A DNA stretch of 64,000 nt, from contig NZ_FNEO01000003.1 of assembly GCF_900100165.1 (NCBI RefSeq), forward strand, positions 1-64,000. The letters run 5' to 3'. Positions 16,263 to 26,027 of this stretch are shown one piece after another. Below the pieces are notes generated by a model. It was not told where the DNA came from and did not search any database. It was given only the letters and a program-made list of their open reading frames with translations. The first letter of the stretch is position 1, and each line of letters begins with the position of its first letter. The translations under genes were made by a program, and so were the position numbers. Source of the stretch: Flavobacterium glycines (GTDB lineage: Bacteria > Bacteroidota > Bacteroidia > Flavobacteriales > Flavobacteriaceae).

Positions 16263-18908
16263 CTATCGGTTTAGATATAAACTTCCTTGAACAGGTTTTT
16301 TATTTCCTTTATTAAAATGAAGGACATAAAAATAAACTCCGTTAGGAGCTATTCCATCAATACCTACTTTGTAGTCCGAATTTCTACCATCCCATTCTAA
16401 CTTATTTTTATTCCCACGAAAGAGAATATTTCCATAACGATTGAATATTTCTAAGCTAAAATCAGGATAAATGAATTGAATATTTGGAATTCTAAACACA
16501 TCATTTTTATTATCTCCATTTGGTGAAAATCCATCAGGAATAAAAAAGTCCGGAGTAACCTCACAATCAGATAATACAACTGTTACTTCTAATGGATTCG
16601 AATAACAATTCGTTGTACCTGAATAATTAAATCCATAATACTTCATTCCGTCTTTTAGTAATGCATTCGGACTTAACAGATTTCCATTTGCAGCAGCGTC
16701 ATACCAAACTAAAGTATCATCAAAAGTTGTTTTATCACTTAAACTTTGAATCGTTGGCTTATCTAAACCACAAAAATTTTGTCCGTCAGTGGCTAAAACC
16801 GGAGTATCAATTTCATTAATTGTTACAGGAATTGCTGTTCTTCCGGATTCACATCCTGTTGCGGAACTGACTTCTTTTACATAATACGTTCCGGTAACTA
16901 ATAATGTTGATGCGCTTAAAATAGTCGTGCTTGAAACCGAATCAAACCATTGCAATTGTGAACCACTTGGACTTAAATTAGCTATTGTTTTTAAATCATT
17001 TTTACAAAAACTAAAACTACTGCCTGCCGGATTTGAAGGTTTAGCATTTACAATAAACGATTTTGTTTTATTTAAAGCAACAGCAGCACAACCATTTCCA
17101 TTATCTAAAATTGAATTCAGCGTAAATATTGTACTTCCGGTATTGCTTAACACTGAAAAAGGAATAGAAAAATTTGCACTTCCGGAATTTACAGCAAGAG
17201 TTACATTCTGATTTGAAATTACATTGGCATCTGATATAGCATAATTTAAAGTAATATTAGTCAAACTTCCTAATCCTGAAAGTTGAACAGTCGCATTTTG
17301 ACCTAAACAAATATTGCTAATATTTAAAACAACAGCAGAGGCATCGGGTAAAGCTTTAACAGTAATCAGTTTTGCTAAGGCAACTGAATTACTACAGCCC
17401 GTAGTTAAATTCACAATATTAGTAACTGTAAATACCGTATTCACTCCTATATTCGGTAATAAATTTGCAGGTACAACAAAATTAGCAACGCCATTAACAA
17501 CGGTGAAATTAGCTTGTTGATTAGCTGCGGTATTATCACCTGACAAATTATAAGTTATTCTGTAATTACCATTCGTTAAATTAGTATTACCCGAAATTTG
17601 AACCTGAGCATCAAATCCTTTACAAACCGGATTGATAGTTACTGTTGCGTTATTAATTCTTGGCAAAGGATTAATGCTTAAAACATCTGTAATACTGCCT
17701 AAAATATTAGTACAAGCACCTTTCGAAGCTGTATTAACAATTTTGGTTATTGTAAAAGTATAATTACCTACTGCCTGAAGATTTACAGGATTTACTGCAA
17801 AAACAAAAACTCCGTTAGTAAAGTTTCCGTTTACAATAATCGACTTAGTAGTCGCTCCATCGTTTATCGTATAACTTACATCATAATTACCATTTGGAAT
17901 TGGCTGAGGACCTTTAGTCAGAGTAGCTGAATAAGTAGCCGTTGCAATTTCGTTTTCACAAATATCCGAGTTGACAACCAAAGTACTCCCTGTAAAATTT
18001 AAAGGATCTTCAATAATAATTTTAACTTTAGATTGCGAATTTGTACATATAGGGTTAGAAGATAAAACGGTATAAACAAAACTGTAAGTTCCTGCACCAA
18101 AAGTGTTATAAATAGTTTGCAGGTTTACCCTATTATCAGATGAACCACTGATTTGATTCGTTCCTGATTCATCACTCCAGCTTCCTCCCGGATCTTCTCC
18201 ACTCAGCAAATCATTTAAATTCAAGTTGCTATAGGCAGCTAAATTAGCATTACTACAAATTAATAAATCAGAAGGATCTCCTCCAACAGGCTTTCTAAAA
18301 ATAGATACCGATATTGTTGCTGATTGCTCAGGACAGCTATCTAAAGCCGGTATTTTATAAGTATAAGAATAATTTCCTTCGCCTAATAATTTAGGATTAA
18401 TTCTGTTTCCGGATAAAGTAACTGAAGTAGTGTTACCTGTCCATGTTCCATTTTGTTGCGGAGCTAATTTTGTTCCATCAAAAGCTAAAAACAAATTAAA
18501 AGATTCTACATCATCACAGGTAGAAACATTTGGACTTGGAACACCTGTGTAAGGACCTATTTTTAACGTAACTGTAGCGGTATTATTGGTACAAATTGAA
18601 GGATCCTGAACATAGGTATAAGTATAAATACCGCTGTTTCGTAATGCTTGCGCATCTAATATTCCATTAAAAATACTTTCTTCCAGTGGTTTTGAATTAT
18701 CAATCCAGACTCCTCCTGTTGTTGGAGTACCTCCCAAAAGATTAAAAAGATTAATATTTTTATAAATCGGATTTTGTATATCACAAATAGTTAAACTAGC
18801 ATCATTACCCGCACATTGAGAATAACTATTTGAAGACAAGATGAATAGAAAAAGGAAATAAAATTCTATACGGTTATTTTTGATACAAAAAAGTATTTTT
18901 TTTAGCAT
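16263..18908 (-). CDS. Type IX secreted surface protein with type B C-terminal domain
   Basis: This 881-residue protein starts with a signal peptide (to about residue 31, SNSYSQ). The middle is a series of Ig/PKD-like beta repeats rich in Ser, Thr and Asn, with paired Cys residues and recurring segments such as VCKGFDAQVQISGN and ICLGQNATVQLSGL. The last 90 residues are the gliding-motility-associated C-terminal domain: PDGFSPNGDNKNDVFRIPN, FNRYGNILFRG, and a terminal GSLYLNR. This is the type B signal exported by the type IX system with a PorP/SprF partner, which is the next gene. The ligand is unknown; cell-surface adhesion is a reasonable guess. Confidence 0.9.
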   Translation of the reverse strand: MLKKILFCIKNNRIEFYFLFLFILSSNSYSQCAGNDASLTICDIQNPIYKNINLFNLLGGTPTTGGVWIDNSKPLEESIFNGILDAQALRNSGIYTYTYVQDPSICTNNTATVTLKIGPYTGVPSPNVSTCDDVESFNLFLAFDGTKLAPQQNGTWTGNTTSVTLSGNRINPKLLGEGNYSYTYKIPALDSCPEQSATISVSIFRKPVGGDPSDLLICSNANLAAYSNLNLNDLLSGEDPGGSWSDESGTNQISGSSDNRVNLQTIYNTFGAGTYSFVYTVLSSNPICTNSQSKVKIIIEDPLNFTGSTLVVNSDICENEIATATYSATLTKGPQPIPNGNYDVSYTINDGATTKSIIVNGNFTNGVFVFAVNPVNLQAVGNYTFTITKIVNTASKGACTNILGSITDVLSINPLPRINNATVTINPVCKGFDAQVQISGNTNLTNGNYRITYNLSGDNTAANQQANFTVVNGVANFVVPANLLPNIGVNTVFTVTNIVNLTTGCSNSVALAKLITVKALPDASAVVLNISNICLGQNATVQLSGLGSLTNITLNYAISDANVISNQNVTLAVNSGSANFSIPFSVLSNTGSTIFTLNSILDNGNGCAAVALNKTKSFIVNAKPSNPAGSSFSFCKNDLKTIANLSPSGSQLQWFDSVSSTTILSASTLLVTGTYYVKEVSSATGCESGRTAIPVTINEIDTPVLATDGQNFCGLDKPTIQSLSDKTTFDDTLVWYDAAANGNLLSPNALLKDGMKYYGFNYSGTTNCYSNPLEVTVVLSDCEVTPDFFIPDGFSPNGDNKNDVFRIPNIQFIYPDFSLEIFNRYGNILFRGNKNKLEWDGRNSDYKVGIDGIAPNGVYFYVLHFNKGNKKPVQGSLYLNR

Positions 18909-19101
18909 ACCCCTATTTTTAGATTAAACATCTAAGTAATTTACTGCTAATGTAAGAAATAAAGTATCAAGAATATCTAAAAAAATCGACAAAAACACAC
19001 CTTATTACGAGTGTATTTTTACTTATTAATATTTTACTTCAAATTATACCTACTTAAAATGGATTTTAAAAAATAATTATTATACAAATTTATTCCATAA
19101 A

Positions 19102-19127
19102 AAAAGTCCCGATTACTCGGGACTTTT
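19102..19127 (-). terminator. Terminator of rpsA
   Basis: AAAAGTCCCGA pairs with TCGGGACTTTT around TTAC. It lies 24 bp downstream of the rpsA stop on the minus strand and could also work in the other direction. Confidence 0.88.
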
Positions 19128-19150
19128 AAATTTATAAAACTTGAGAAATA

Positions 19151-20929
19151 TTATTTTTTCTCAGATTTTTCCATTTTAGCTTTCAAAGCAGCTAACACAT
19201 CATTGTTATCTCCTAAAGTAGCAGCAGGTGCATTAGTAGAAGCAGCAGATGCATTGTTTTCAGCAGCAGCTTTCACATTTTTCTCTTCTTCTTCACGGAA
19301 GATAGCAGTGTGAGAAGCAACTACTCTTTTGAATTCTTTGTTGAATTCAATTACTTTGAAATCAGCAGATTCACCTTTTTTCAATTTCTTACCGTCTTCT
19401 TTTTCCAAGTGACGAGTAGGAATGAAAGCAACGATATCATCACCAAATTCTACAGTAGCTCCTTTGTCAACGATTTCAGAGATCTCTCCGTTGTGGATAG
19501 TTCCTACAGCGAAAGAATCTTCGTATTGATCCCAAGGATTAGCAGTAGTTTGTTTGTGACCTAAAGATAATTTACGTCCTTCAACATCTAATTCTAATAC
19601 AACTACTTCTAATTTTTCACCTACATTTACAAATTCAGATGGGTGTTTGATTTTCTTAGTCCAAGATAAGTCAGAAATGTAGATTAATCCATCAATTCCT
19701 TCTTCTAATTCTACGAAAATACCAAAGTTTGTAAAGTTTCTAACGATACCTGTGTGTTTAGAACCTACTGGGTATTTAGAAGTGATATCAGTCCAAGGAT
19801 CCTGAGTCAATTGTTTGATACCTAATGACATCTTACGATCGTCTCTGTCAAGAGTTAAGATAACTGCCTCAACAACATCTCCTACTTTCACGAAGTCCTG
19901 AGCAGAACGTAAGTGAGTAGACCAAGACATTTCAGAAACGTGGATTAAACCTTCAACACCTTCAGCAACTTCGATAAAAGCACCGTAATCAGCAATAACA
20001 ACTACTTTTCCAGAAACTTTATCACCTACAGTTAAGTTAGCATCTAATGCATCCCATGGGTGAGCGTTTAATTGTTTCAATCCTAATTGAATTCTTGTTT
20101 TCTCATCATCGAAATCAAGGATTACAACATTTAATTTTTGGTCTAATTCAAGAACTTCAGATGGGTGGTTGATTCTTGACCAAGAAAGGTCAGTAATATG
20201 GATTAATCCATCAACACCACCTAAGTCAATAAACACACCGTAAGAAGTAATGTTTTTAACAACACCTTCTAATACTTGTCCTTTTTGTAATTGACCGATG
20301 ATTTCTTTTTTCTGTACCTCGATATCAGCTTCGATAAGCGCTTTGTGAGATACAACAACATTTTTGAATTCGTGGTTGATTTTTACCACTTTGAATTCCA
20401 TAGTTTTGTTTACGTAAACATCGTAATCTCTAATTGGTTTAACATCAATTTGAGATCCTGGCAAGAACGCTTCGATTCCGAATACGTCTACGATCATACC
20501 ACCTTTAGTTCTGCATTTAACGAAACCATTAACGATTTCTCCAGTTTCATTAGCAGCAATAACTCTATCCCATGATTTGATTGTACGTGCTTTTCTGTGA
20601 GACAATACTAATTGACCTGTTTTATCCTCACGGATGTCGATTAATACTTCTACTTTATCTCCAACTTTTAAGTTAGGGTTGTAACGAAATTCGTTTAAAG
20701 AGATAACACCTTCAGATTTAGCATTGATATCAACGATTACGTCTCTATCAGTAATTCTTACAACAACTCCTTCTACAACCTCTTCTTGGTCAGTAGAAAT
20801 GAAAGTTTTAGATACTAATTCTTCGAATTCTTGTAAGTTTTTCTCATCAACTGCATCAATACCTTCTTCGAAATTGTGCCAGTTAAAATTTGCTAAAAAC
20901 TCTTCTTGTGATTTTAATTGTTCAGACAT
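19151..20929 (-). CDS. rpsA: 30S ribosomal protein S1
   Basis: At 592 residues this is a full-length S1. It carries six S1 RNA-binding folds; the four C-terminal ones are clear from repeats such as GVFIDLGGVDGLIHITDLSW, GAFIEVAEGVEGLIHVSEMS and GIFVELEEGIDGLIYISDLS, each closed by a GLKQL/GHKQ-type stretch. The protein docks mRNA on the 30S subunit, which matters in Bacteroidota where Shine-Dalgarno signals are weak. The tail is rich in Ala, Asn and Lys. The gene is monocistronic, with a promoter at 21048-21077 and an untranslated leader of about 110 nt in which autoregulation could act. Confidence 0.97.
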   Translation of the reverse strand: MSEQLKSQEEFLANFNWHNFEEGIDAVDEKNLQEFEELVSKTFISTDQEEVVEGVVVRITDRDVIVDINAKSEGVISLNEFRYNPNLKVGDKVEVLIDIREDKTGQLVLSHRKARTIKSWDRVIAANETGEIVNGFVKCRTKGGMIVDVFGIEAFLPGSQIDVKPIRDYDVYVNKTMEFKVVKINHEFKNVVVSHKALIEADIEVQKKEIIGQLQKGQVLEGVVKNITSYGVFIDLGGVDGLIHITDLSWSRINHPSEVLELDQKLNVVILDFDDEKTRIQLGLKQLNAHPWDALDANLTVGDKVSGKVVVIADYGAFIEVAEGVEGLIHVSEMSWSTHLRSAQDFVKVGDVVEAVILTLDRDDRKMSLGIKQLTQDPWTDITSKYPVGSKHTGIVRNFTNFGIFVELEEGIDGLIYISDLSWTKKIKHPSEFVNVGEKLEVVVLELDVEGRKLSLGHKQTTANPWDQYEDSFAVGTIHNGEISEIVDKGATVEFGDDIVAFIPTRHLEKEDGKKLKKGESADFKVIEFNKEFKRVVASHTAIFREEEEKNVKAAAENNASAASTNAPAATLGDNNDVLAALKAKMEKSEKK

Positions 20930-21047
20930 GCTGATTGTAAATTTGTATTCTGTGTTTGCTTGAGCTTCTTAATGTGATAGAAAACTACAGAAGTGTTTAT
21001 ATAAATAGTTGATACCTAAAGGAAACTCTTATTCACCAAAAGGTGCG

Positions 21048-21077
21048 CAAAATTAAAACATTTATTTGTAACCACAA
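21048..21077 (-). promoter_or_regulatory. rpsA promoter
   Basis: On the minus strand, -33 TTG (21075-21077) is followed by 19 bp and then -7 TAATTTTG (21048-21055), a full match to the Bacteroidota consensus. The start of transcription would be near 21041. Confidence 0.7.
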
Positions 21078-21170
21078 AACAAATCAAACTGATAATCACT
21101 AAGTAAACTAAATAATAAGCTAAACAGCGATTTTTATTGGTTTTTGAAGCAGAAAGTATTGATTTCTATA

Positions 21171-21250
21171 AGAACTTCCCTCCTGCTGTCCGCTCTATCT
21201 CTTGTCTCATCCAAAAGACGAGACAAGAGGATGCCACTTCCATCAGGGCT
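21171..21250 (-). ncRNA. Structured intergenic repeat, copy B
   Basis: On the minus strand it starts AGCCCTGATGGAAGTGGCAT and ends AGAGCGGACAGCAGGAGGGA, matching copy A (799-876) at both ends. The middle is a perfect ten-pair stem, CTCTTGTCTC with GAGACAAGAG. That stem sequence differs from copy A while pairing is kept, which is evidence for selection on RNA structure. It reads toward rpsA but lies upstream of the rpsA promoter, so it is more likely an independent or repeat-borne RNA than a leader element. Confidence 0.55.
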
Positions 21251-21415
21251 ATTTAGAGCGTTTCATTCCCAAAACTTCTTTTGTAAAGATATTTTGATAT
21301 ATTTGAAAAGAAAAGAACTTCGCCAATCTACCTGATTTCGGGTGCATATACAAAGTTTGTTTCACCTATATACAAGTTATGCCTCAGTTTACAGAACCAA
21401 AACACCGACAGAAAT

Positions 21416-21820
21416 ATGAATAACAATGAAGTTAAAAACCATTTGATATTTTTCAAACAGAACATTGTCAATTTAAGAGACCAAGATTTATACCCAAAAA
21501 TAGACAGATATTTTGACAGAACTTTGTTTATACAAAATATTGACTTTTTAGAAAGAAATAGTTTGATAGTTGAAGACGATAATCGAGATTCTATATACTC
21601 CATAACCGACAAAGGAGAAGCTTTTTTAAAGCAAATAATTGAAGAAGATAAATATCTTGCCGAAAAAGAAAGAATAGAATTTGAAAAATCGAAAATAGAT
21701 TTAGACCTAGCACAAAAAATGCTTAAAGAATATCCATACACAAAATGGTTTGCTAGAATTAGTATTTTCATTGCAGTAGTTTTAGCAATTTTAGAAATAA
21801 TACAATGGAAAGACAAATAA
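21416..21820 (+). CDS. Hypothetical protein: winged-helix-like domain plus C-terminal membrane helix
   Basis: I do not recognise this 134-residue protein as a named family. Residues 1-75 look like a small winged-helix fold ending in IYSITDKGEAFLKQI, a pattern seen in transcription-factor-like domains. A charged helix follows (about 75-108, rich in Glu, Lys and Asp), then a single membrane segment near the C-terminus (FARISIFIAVVLAILEI). The gene stands alone in a repeat-rich, accessory-looking stretch; the flank CCTATATACAAGTTATGCC just before it is a sequence I associate with inserted gene cassettes in flavobacteria. The overlapping minus-strand frame (21328-21867) is its shadow. Confidence 0.6.
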   Translation: MNNNEVKNHLIFFKQNIVNLRDQDLYPKIDRYFDRTLFIQNIDFLERNSLIVEDDNRDSIYSITDKGEAFLKQIIEEDKYLAEKERIEFEKSKIDLDLAQKMLKEYPYTKWFARISIFIAVVLAILEIIQWKDK

Positions 21821-21883
21821 CTGAACTCACGCTGCCACAAGAATCCTTTCGTGTGGTAATTAAACATAATTATTAAAACTTAA

Positions 21884-22118
21884 TGAGATCCTTCCTTCGT
21901 CAGGATGACAAGTTTGCGATAAAAAAAAGCCCCGATAGCGCGGAAATGTTTTCCGTGCCCGCAACAGTTAGCAAACAAGTACAACCATATCGCTCGGATA
22001 TACAGAAAACGTTAGCGCAGAATTGTATTCTGTGCACACAAAGCTTAGCTCGAAAAATAAATTATTTTGCAGAATTACTTGATGAGATCCTTCCTTCGTC
22101 AGGATGACAAGTTTGCGA
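21884..22118. repeat. Composite repeat: 36-bp direct repeats enclosing two covarying hairpins
   Basis: An identical 36-bp sequence (starting TGAGATCCTTCCTTCGTCAG) lies at 21884-21919 and 22083-22118. Between them are two hairpins of the same design: GCGCGGAAA-TGT-TTTCCGTGC (21938-21958) and GCGCAGAAT-TGT-ATTCTGTGC (22015-22035). They differ at two stem positions with matching changes in both arms. AGCCCCGATAGCG at 21929 resembles the start of the structured repeat family. The unit looks like a small mobile or amplified non-coding element; no protein is evident. Confidence 0.6.
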
Positions 22119-22222
22119 AAAAAAAACAACCATCCCAAAACTGAAAATTTGACATTTCTTTCTTAAAAATTAATAAAATTTTCAGAAACAAAATCATATC
22201 AAAAAACACAACAACTAACTTA

Positions 22223-22254
22223 TTGTCAGTTTATTTCAAATGGTATTTTCTTTG
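22223..22254 (+). promoter_or_regulatory. Possible hsp20 promoter
   Basis: TTG (22223-22225) is followed by 21 bp and then TTTCTTTG (22247-22254), one mismatch from TAnnTTTG. It lies 43 bp before the preferred start and overlaps the spurious upstream extension of the frame. Confidence 0.45.
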
Positions 22255-22297
22255 TATAGCTAACTACAAAATAATGTTTAACTTAAATTTTATTATT

Positions 22298-22735
22298 ATG
22301 ACAATTGTTAGATACCAAAACCAATGGCCTAGTTTATTTGACAGATTTTTTAATAATGATTTTGAAAGTTGGAATAGAGACAATTTTTCAAAAACCAACA
22401 CCACGCTACCTTCTTTAAATATCAAAGAAAACAAAGACTTCTTTTTTGTAGAAGTGGCTGCTCCGGGATTTGAAAAATCAGATTTCAAAATTGAACTGAA
22501 TAATGATTTATTAACCGTTTCTTCTGAAAAAAAACTAAACAATGAAGTTAAAGACGGAGAACGAATTACCAAACAGGAATTCAGCTACCAGTCTTTTAGC
22601 CGTTCATTTACACTTCCGGAATTAGTCGATGAAGAAAAAATTTCAGCCAAATATGAAAATGGAATTTTATCCATCAGCATCCCTAAAAAGGAAGCCGCAA
22701 AACCAAAATCTCCTAAATTAATTGACATCAAATAA
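22298..22735 (+). CDS. Hsp20/alpha-crystallin small heat-shock protein
   Basis: The open frame begins at 22223, but ATG at 22298 (MTIVRYQNQWPSLFDRFF) gives the usual start of bacterial Hsp20 proteins: 145 residues. The alpha-crystallin domain spans about 38-130, with FFVEVAAPGFEKSDFKIEL and the ending YENGILSISIPKKE, which holds the family's GxLxI/V/P signature. The C-terminal KSPKLIDIK tail supplies an I-x-I-like motif used in oligomer assembly. It is an ATP-independent holdase. It shares a bidirectional terminator with cmk. Confidence 0.93.
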   Translation: MTIVRYQNQWPSLFDRFFNNDFESWNRDNFSKTNTTLPSLNIKENKDFFFVEVAAPGFEKSDFKIELNNDLLTVSSEKKLNNEVKDGERITKQEFSYQSFSRSFTLPELVDEEKISAKYENGILSISIPKKEAAKPKSPKLIDIK

Positions 22736-22744
22736 ACCGGAAAT

Positions 22745-22779
22745 AAAAAAGAGTTAGCACAACACTAACTCTTTTTTTT
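22745..22779. terminator. Bidirectional terminator between hsp20 and cmk
   Basis: GAGTTAG and CTAACTC pair around CACAACA, with A-runs and T-runs at the two sides. It closes both converging genes. Confidence 0.87.
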
Positions 22780-22787
22780 ATATTTCT

Positions 22788-23474
22788 TTAGGATTTTTGT
22801 TTTACCAAATCTAAAACCAGTTCGAACTGTTCTTCTCTGTTCAGATTAGAATTATCTATTTCGATAGCATCATCCGCTTTGATTAAAGGCGAATTACTTC
22901 TATGCGTATCGATATAATCCCGTTCTTCTACATTTTGAAGCACTTCTTCAAAAGTAACCGAATCACCTTTTTGGATTAACTCATCATAACGTCTTTGAGC
23001 ACGAGTTTGCGCACTGGCGGTCATATAAATTTTAAGCTCAGCATCAGGAAAAACAACCGTCCCAATGTCTCTGCCATCCATAACAATTCCTTTATTTTTT
23101 CCCATTTCCTGTTGTTGTTCCACCAATTTAGCACGAACTTCAGGAATTTCAGCTACTTTGCTTACAAAATTAGAAACTTCAATGGTTCTGATTTGTTTTT
23201 CTACATTTTCACCATTTAAATACATTTCAGCAAACCCCAAATCGGAATTAAATTTAAACTGCAAACGAATAGAAGACAAACTTTTAATCAGGGATTCTCT
23301 ATCCAGATAATCGGTTTTTATATAGCCTTTTTGCATTGAAAAAAAAGCAATAGCACGATACATAGCTCCTGTATCCACATATACGTATCCCAATTCTTTT
23401 GCTAATTGTTTAGCTAAAGTACTTTTCCCGGTTGATGAAAACCCATCAATTGCAATTGTAATCTTTTTATCCAA
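22788..23474 (-). CDS. cmk: (d)CMP kinase
   Basis: This 228-residue cytosolic kinase converts CMP and dCMP to their diphosphates using ATP. The P-loop is IAIDGFSSTGKSTLAKQL at residues 6-23, followed by VDTGAMYRA (substrate-site Tyr/Arg), GRDIGTVVFPDA and a lid region QRRYDELIQKG. Length is normal. It is monocistronic and converges on hsp20. No unusual features. Confidence 0.95.
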   Translation of the reverse strand: MDKKITIAIDGFSSTGKSTLAKQLAKELGYVYVDTGAMYRAIAFFSMQKGYIKTDYLDRESLIKSLSSIRLQFKFNSDLGFAEMYLNGENVEKQIRTIEVSNFVSKVAEIPEVRAKLVEQQQEMGKNKGIVMDGRDIGTVVFPDAELKIYMTASAQTRAQRRYDELIQKGDSVTFEEVLQNVEERDYIDTHRSNSPLIKADDAIEIDNSNLNREEQFELVLDLVKQKS

Positions 23475-23570
23475 AATCTAATTATTCTAAGTTGATTGTA
23501 AAAAGCAATAAAAGTACATTTTTTTGAGCTTAGCAAACAAAGTTTTCACTGATATAATTACAAACAAAAA

Positions 23571-23595
23571 CGGCTATTGAAATTCTCAATAGCCG
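23571..23595 (-). terminator. Terminator of the M1 peptidase gene
   Basis: CGGCTATTGA and TCAATAGCCG pair around AATTC. On the minus strand the stem is followed by TTTTTG. It lies 24 bp past the stop. Confidence 0.8.
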
Positions 23596-23618
23596 CCGCT
23601 TGTAATTTATTAGACAAA

Positions 23619-25874
23619 TTATTTGACTTTAGTAAAAGGAATGGTTCTGTCTTCACCTACTATTAAATCAAAACCGGATTTATCTTCTTTAAATTTAAAT
23701 TTCAAACCCGTACGCTTAGATTCAAACATATTCTCTCCAATTGGTTCCACCGTAAAAGTAGCATAATCAGGAATATCTACATTTAAAAAGGTATTCTTTT
23801 CAGTAACCGTAATTTTATAAGGAACTCTGGAATTTGAATAAACCCCTAAATATTCATCTGCTATAATAGCTTTTTCTACTAATCCTTTAGCAGCTGTCCA
23901 AATATTATTTTCTTCGTTACTGTCCGGAAAAACATGGTCCGGATCCAAAGTGATGCTTTCAATTTCTTCTGTCGAATTATGTTTAAAAGTCCACTCAACA
24001 TTTTTCTGCCAAATTTCAACAGGTAATTTTACTCTGTCTACTTTTCCGCTCTTGAATTTAATATCAAGAACAACCGGCATAGGTAATTTTTCGAAATTTT
24101 CAATAGTAATAAAAACTCCTTTTGAAGGGTCATTTTTCACATATTTTATTGCATTCACTCCTTGGTCAAATTTCCAATTATTTTGAAACCAACCTCTCCA
24201 AAACCAACTCAAATCCTCTCCTCCAACATTTTCCATTGTTCTGAAGAAATCATCCGGTGCAGGGTGTTTAAATGCCCAACGCTTGATATAAGTTCTGAAA
24301 GCCAAATCAAAACGCTCAGGTCCCAAAACCTGCTCTCTCAGAATTACCAAACCGGCACTTGGTTTAGAATAACACAAATCACCTATATGTGCTTCTTTCA
24401 TATTATCAGGTGAAGTCATAACCGGCTCTAATTCAGGATCAGTATAAGAAGCTCCACTTTCATGCATATCTTCTTTTTCATCCTTGTACTCCCCATTATT
24501 AAAATCAATATCACTCAAAGTATTAATAAAAGTATTAAAACCTTCATCCATCCAGCCAAACAAACGTTCATTAGATCCCACAATCATTGGAAACCAATTG
24601 TGTCCAAACTCATGATCTGTAACTCCCCATAGTCTTTTTCCTTTGGATTTCCAGCTACAAAATACAATTCCCGGATATTCCATTCCTCCTTCATTACCTG
24701 CAACATTTGTAGCTACCGGATAGGTATATTCAAACCATCTTTTTGAATAATTTTCAATCGAATTTTTCACATATTCAGTAGAACGTCCCCAGGCTTCTTT
24801 TCCTGCACTTTCTTCCGGATAAACAGAAAGAGCTAATGATTTTTTTCCGCTTGGTAAATTAATTCGGGCGCCATCTAAAATAAAAGCTGCCGACGAAGCC
24901 CATGACACATCACGAGCATTTAGCAATTTAAACTTCCAGGTTTTAGAAGCTGTACTATTATTTTTAGCTGCTAAAACACCTTCTAATGAACGAATCATTA
25001 CCGTGTTTTCACTAACTTTTGCCTCATTGTATTTTTTTAATTCTTCTGCCGAAAAAACCTCATTTGGATTAGTCAATTCTCCGGAACACACAACGACATG
25101 ATTTGAAGGAGCTGTAATCGAAATATCAAAATCACCATATTCCAAATAAAACTCTGATGCTCCTAAATAAGGATTCACATTCCAGCCCTTAATATCGTCA
25201 TACACACACATACGCGGATACCATTGTGCAATGGTAAAAATCTTTCCGTTTTTAGTTTCTAATACCCCCGTTCTATCCGAACCTTCATTAGGAGAAATAT
25301 AAGAAAACTCGATTTTGAATTCCACTTTCCCTCCTTTTGACTTTAATTCTTCAGGAAGGAAAAGCTGCATACGCGTATCGCTTATGATATATTTAGCTTC
25401 AACTTCGTTGATTTTTTTATTATCTATTTTAGTTATTTTAACCGATTTTATTTTATGTCCTCCGTCAAAAATTTGTCCCTGACGACCATTTCTGCTTCCC
25501 ATAACCGGAACAATTGCTTCTCCACGAGAGTCTTCTCTAAACAAGTTTTGATCTAAATTCAGCCATAAAAACGACATAGCGTCAGTACTGTTATTGGTGT
25601 AAGTAATAACGTCTGTTGCTGTAATTTCATTTGTTTTCTCACTTAAAACAGCTGTCAATTTATAATCTGCACGGTTTTGCCAATATTCCGCTCCAGGTTG
25701 ACCGCTGGCCGAACGAGTAGCTGTTCCATTTTTAGTATAAAAAAATGGTGCGAAAGCATCACGATAATTATAATTAGAAACTTGTTTTTGAGAAGTAGTT
25801 TCCTGAGCTAACAAAGTAAAACTCCCTAATAATATTGCTATTTGAAAAACAGCACCAAATCTATTTATTTTCAT
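23619..25874 (-). CDS. M1 family metallopeptidase, exported
   Basis: This 751-residue protein has a signal peptide (about 1-23, ending LLAQ). The catalytic site is intact: zinc ligands His421 and His425 with Glu422 in HEFGHNW, the third ligand Glu444 19 residues after His425 (GWMDEGFN), and GGMEYPG in place of the usual GAMEN substrate-binding motif. It is an aminopeptidase-type enzyme of the gluzincin clan, probably periplasmic or outer-membrane associated. The beta-rich N-terminal domain and a C-terminal beta domain complete the usual build. Substrate is unknown. Confidence 0.92.
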   Translation of the reverse strand: MKINRFGAVFQIAILLGSFTLLAQETTSQKQVSNYNYRDAFAPFFYTKNGTATRSASGQPGAEYWQNRADYKLTAVLSEKTNEITATDVITYTNNSTDAMSFLWLNLDQNLFREDSRGEAIVPVMGSRNGRQGQIFDGGHKIKSVKITKIDNKKINEVEAKYIISDTRMQLFLPEELKSKGGKVEFKIEFSYISPNEGSDRTGVLETKNGKIFTIAQWYPRMCVYDDIKGWNVNPYLGASEFYLEYGDFDISITAPSNHVVVCSGELTNPNEVFSAEELKKYNEAKVSENTVMIRSLEGVLAAKNNSTASKTWKFKLLNARDVSWASSAAFILDGARINLPSGKKSLALSVYPEESAGKEAWGRSTEYVKNSIENYSKRWFEYTYPVATNVAGNEGGMEYPGIVFCSWKSKGKRLWGVTDHEFGHNWFPMIVGSNERLFGWMDEGFNTFINTLSDIDFNNGEYKDEKEDMHESGASYTDPELEPVMTSPDNMKEAHIGDLCYSKPSAGLVILREQVLGPERFDLAFRTYIKRWAFKHPAPDDFFRTMENVGGEDLSWFWRGWFQNNWKFDQGVNAIKYVKNDPSKGVFITIENFEKLPMPVVLDIKFKSGKVDRVKLPVEIWQKNVEWTFKHNSTEEIESITLDPDHVFPDSNEENNIWTAAKGLVEKAIIADEYLGVYSNSRVPYKITVTEKNTFLNVDIPDYATFTVEPIGENMFESKRTGLKFKFKEDKSGFDLIVGEDRTIPFTKVK

Positions 25875-26027
25875 GTTTTTTTCAATTTGTTACAAATTAA
25901 TAAAAAAAAAGATATACAACTTTTATATTTTTTAGGCTTTAATTCAATTTTAAGAAATTATTTAACAATCATTCATCTATTCTGCAAAATATAGTTACTT
26001 TAGCTATGCTTTAAAATTCCAATCACT

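Noticed and set aside
21144..21335. 63-residue frame (+)
   Set aside because: It overlaps the structured repeat copy B and has no recognisable domain.
21328..21867. 179-residue frame on the minus strand
   Set aside because: It is antisense to the more credible gene at 21416-21820; its sequence is Lys/Phe/Ser-rich as expected for a shadow frame.
21883..22107. 74-residue frame (+)
   Set aside because: It is built across the direct repeat and hairpins of the composite repeat; the repeat explains the open frame.
21884..22118. CRISPR array
   Set aside because: Only two copies of the 36-mer with a 163-bp gap, no regular spacers and no cas genes in the window.
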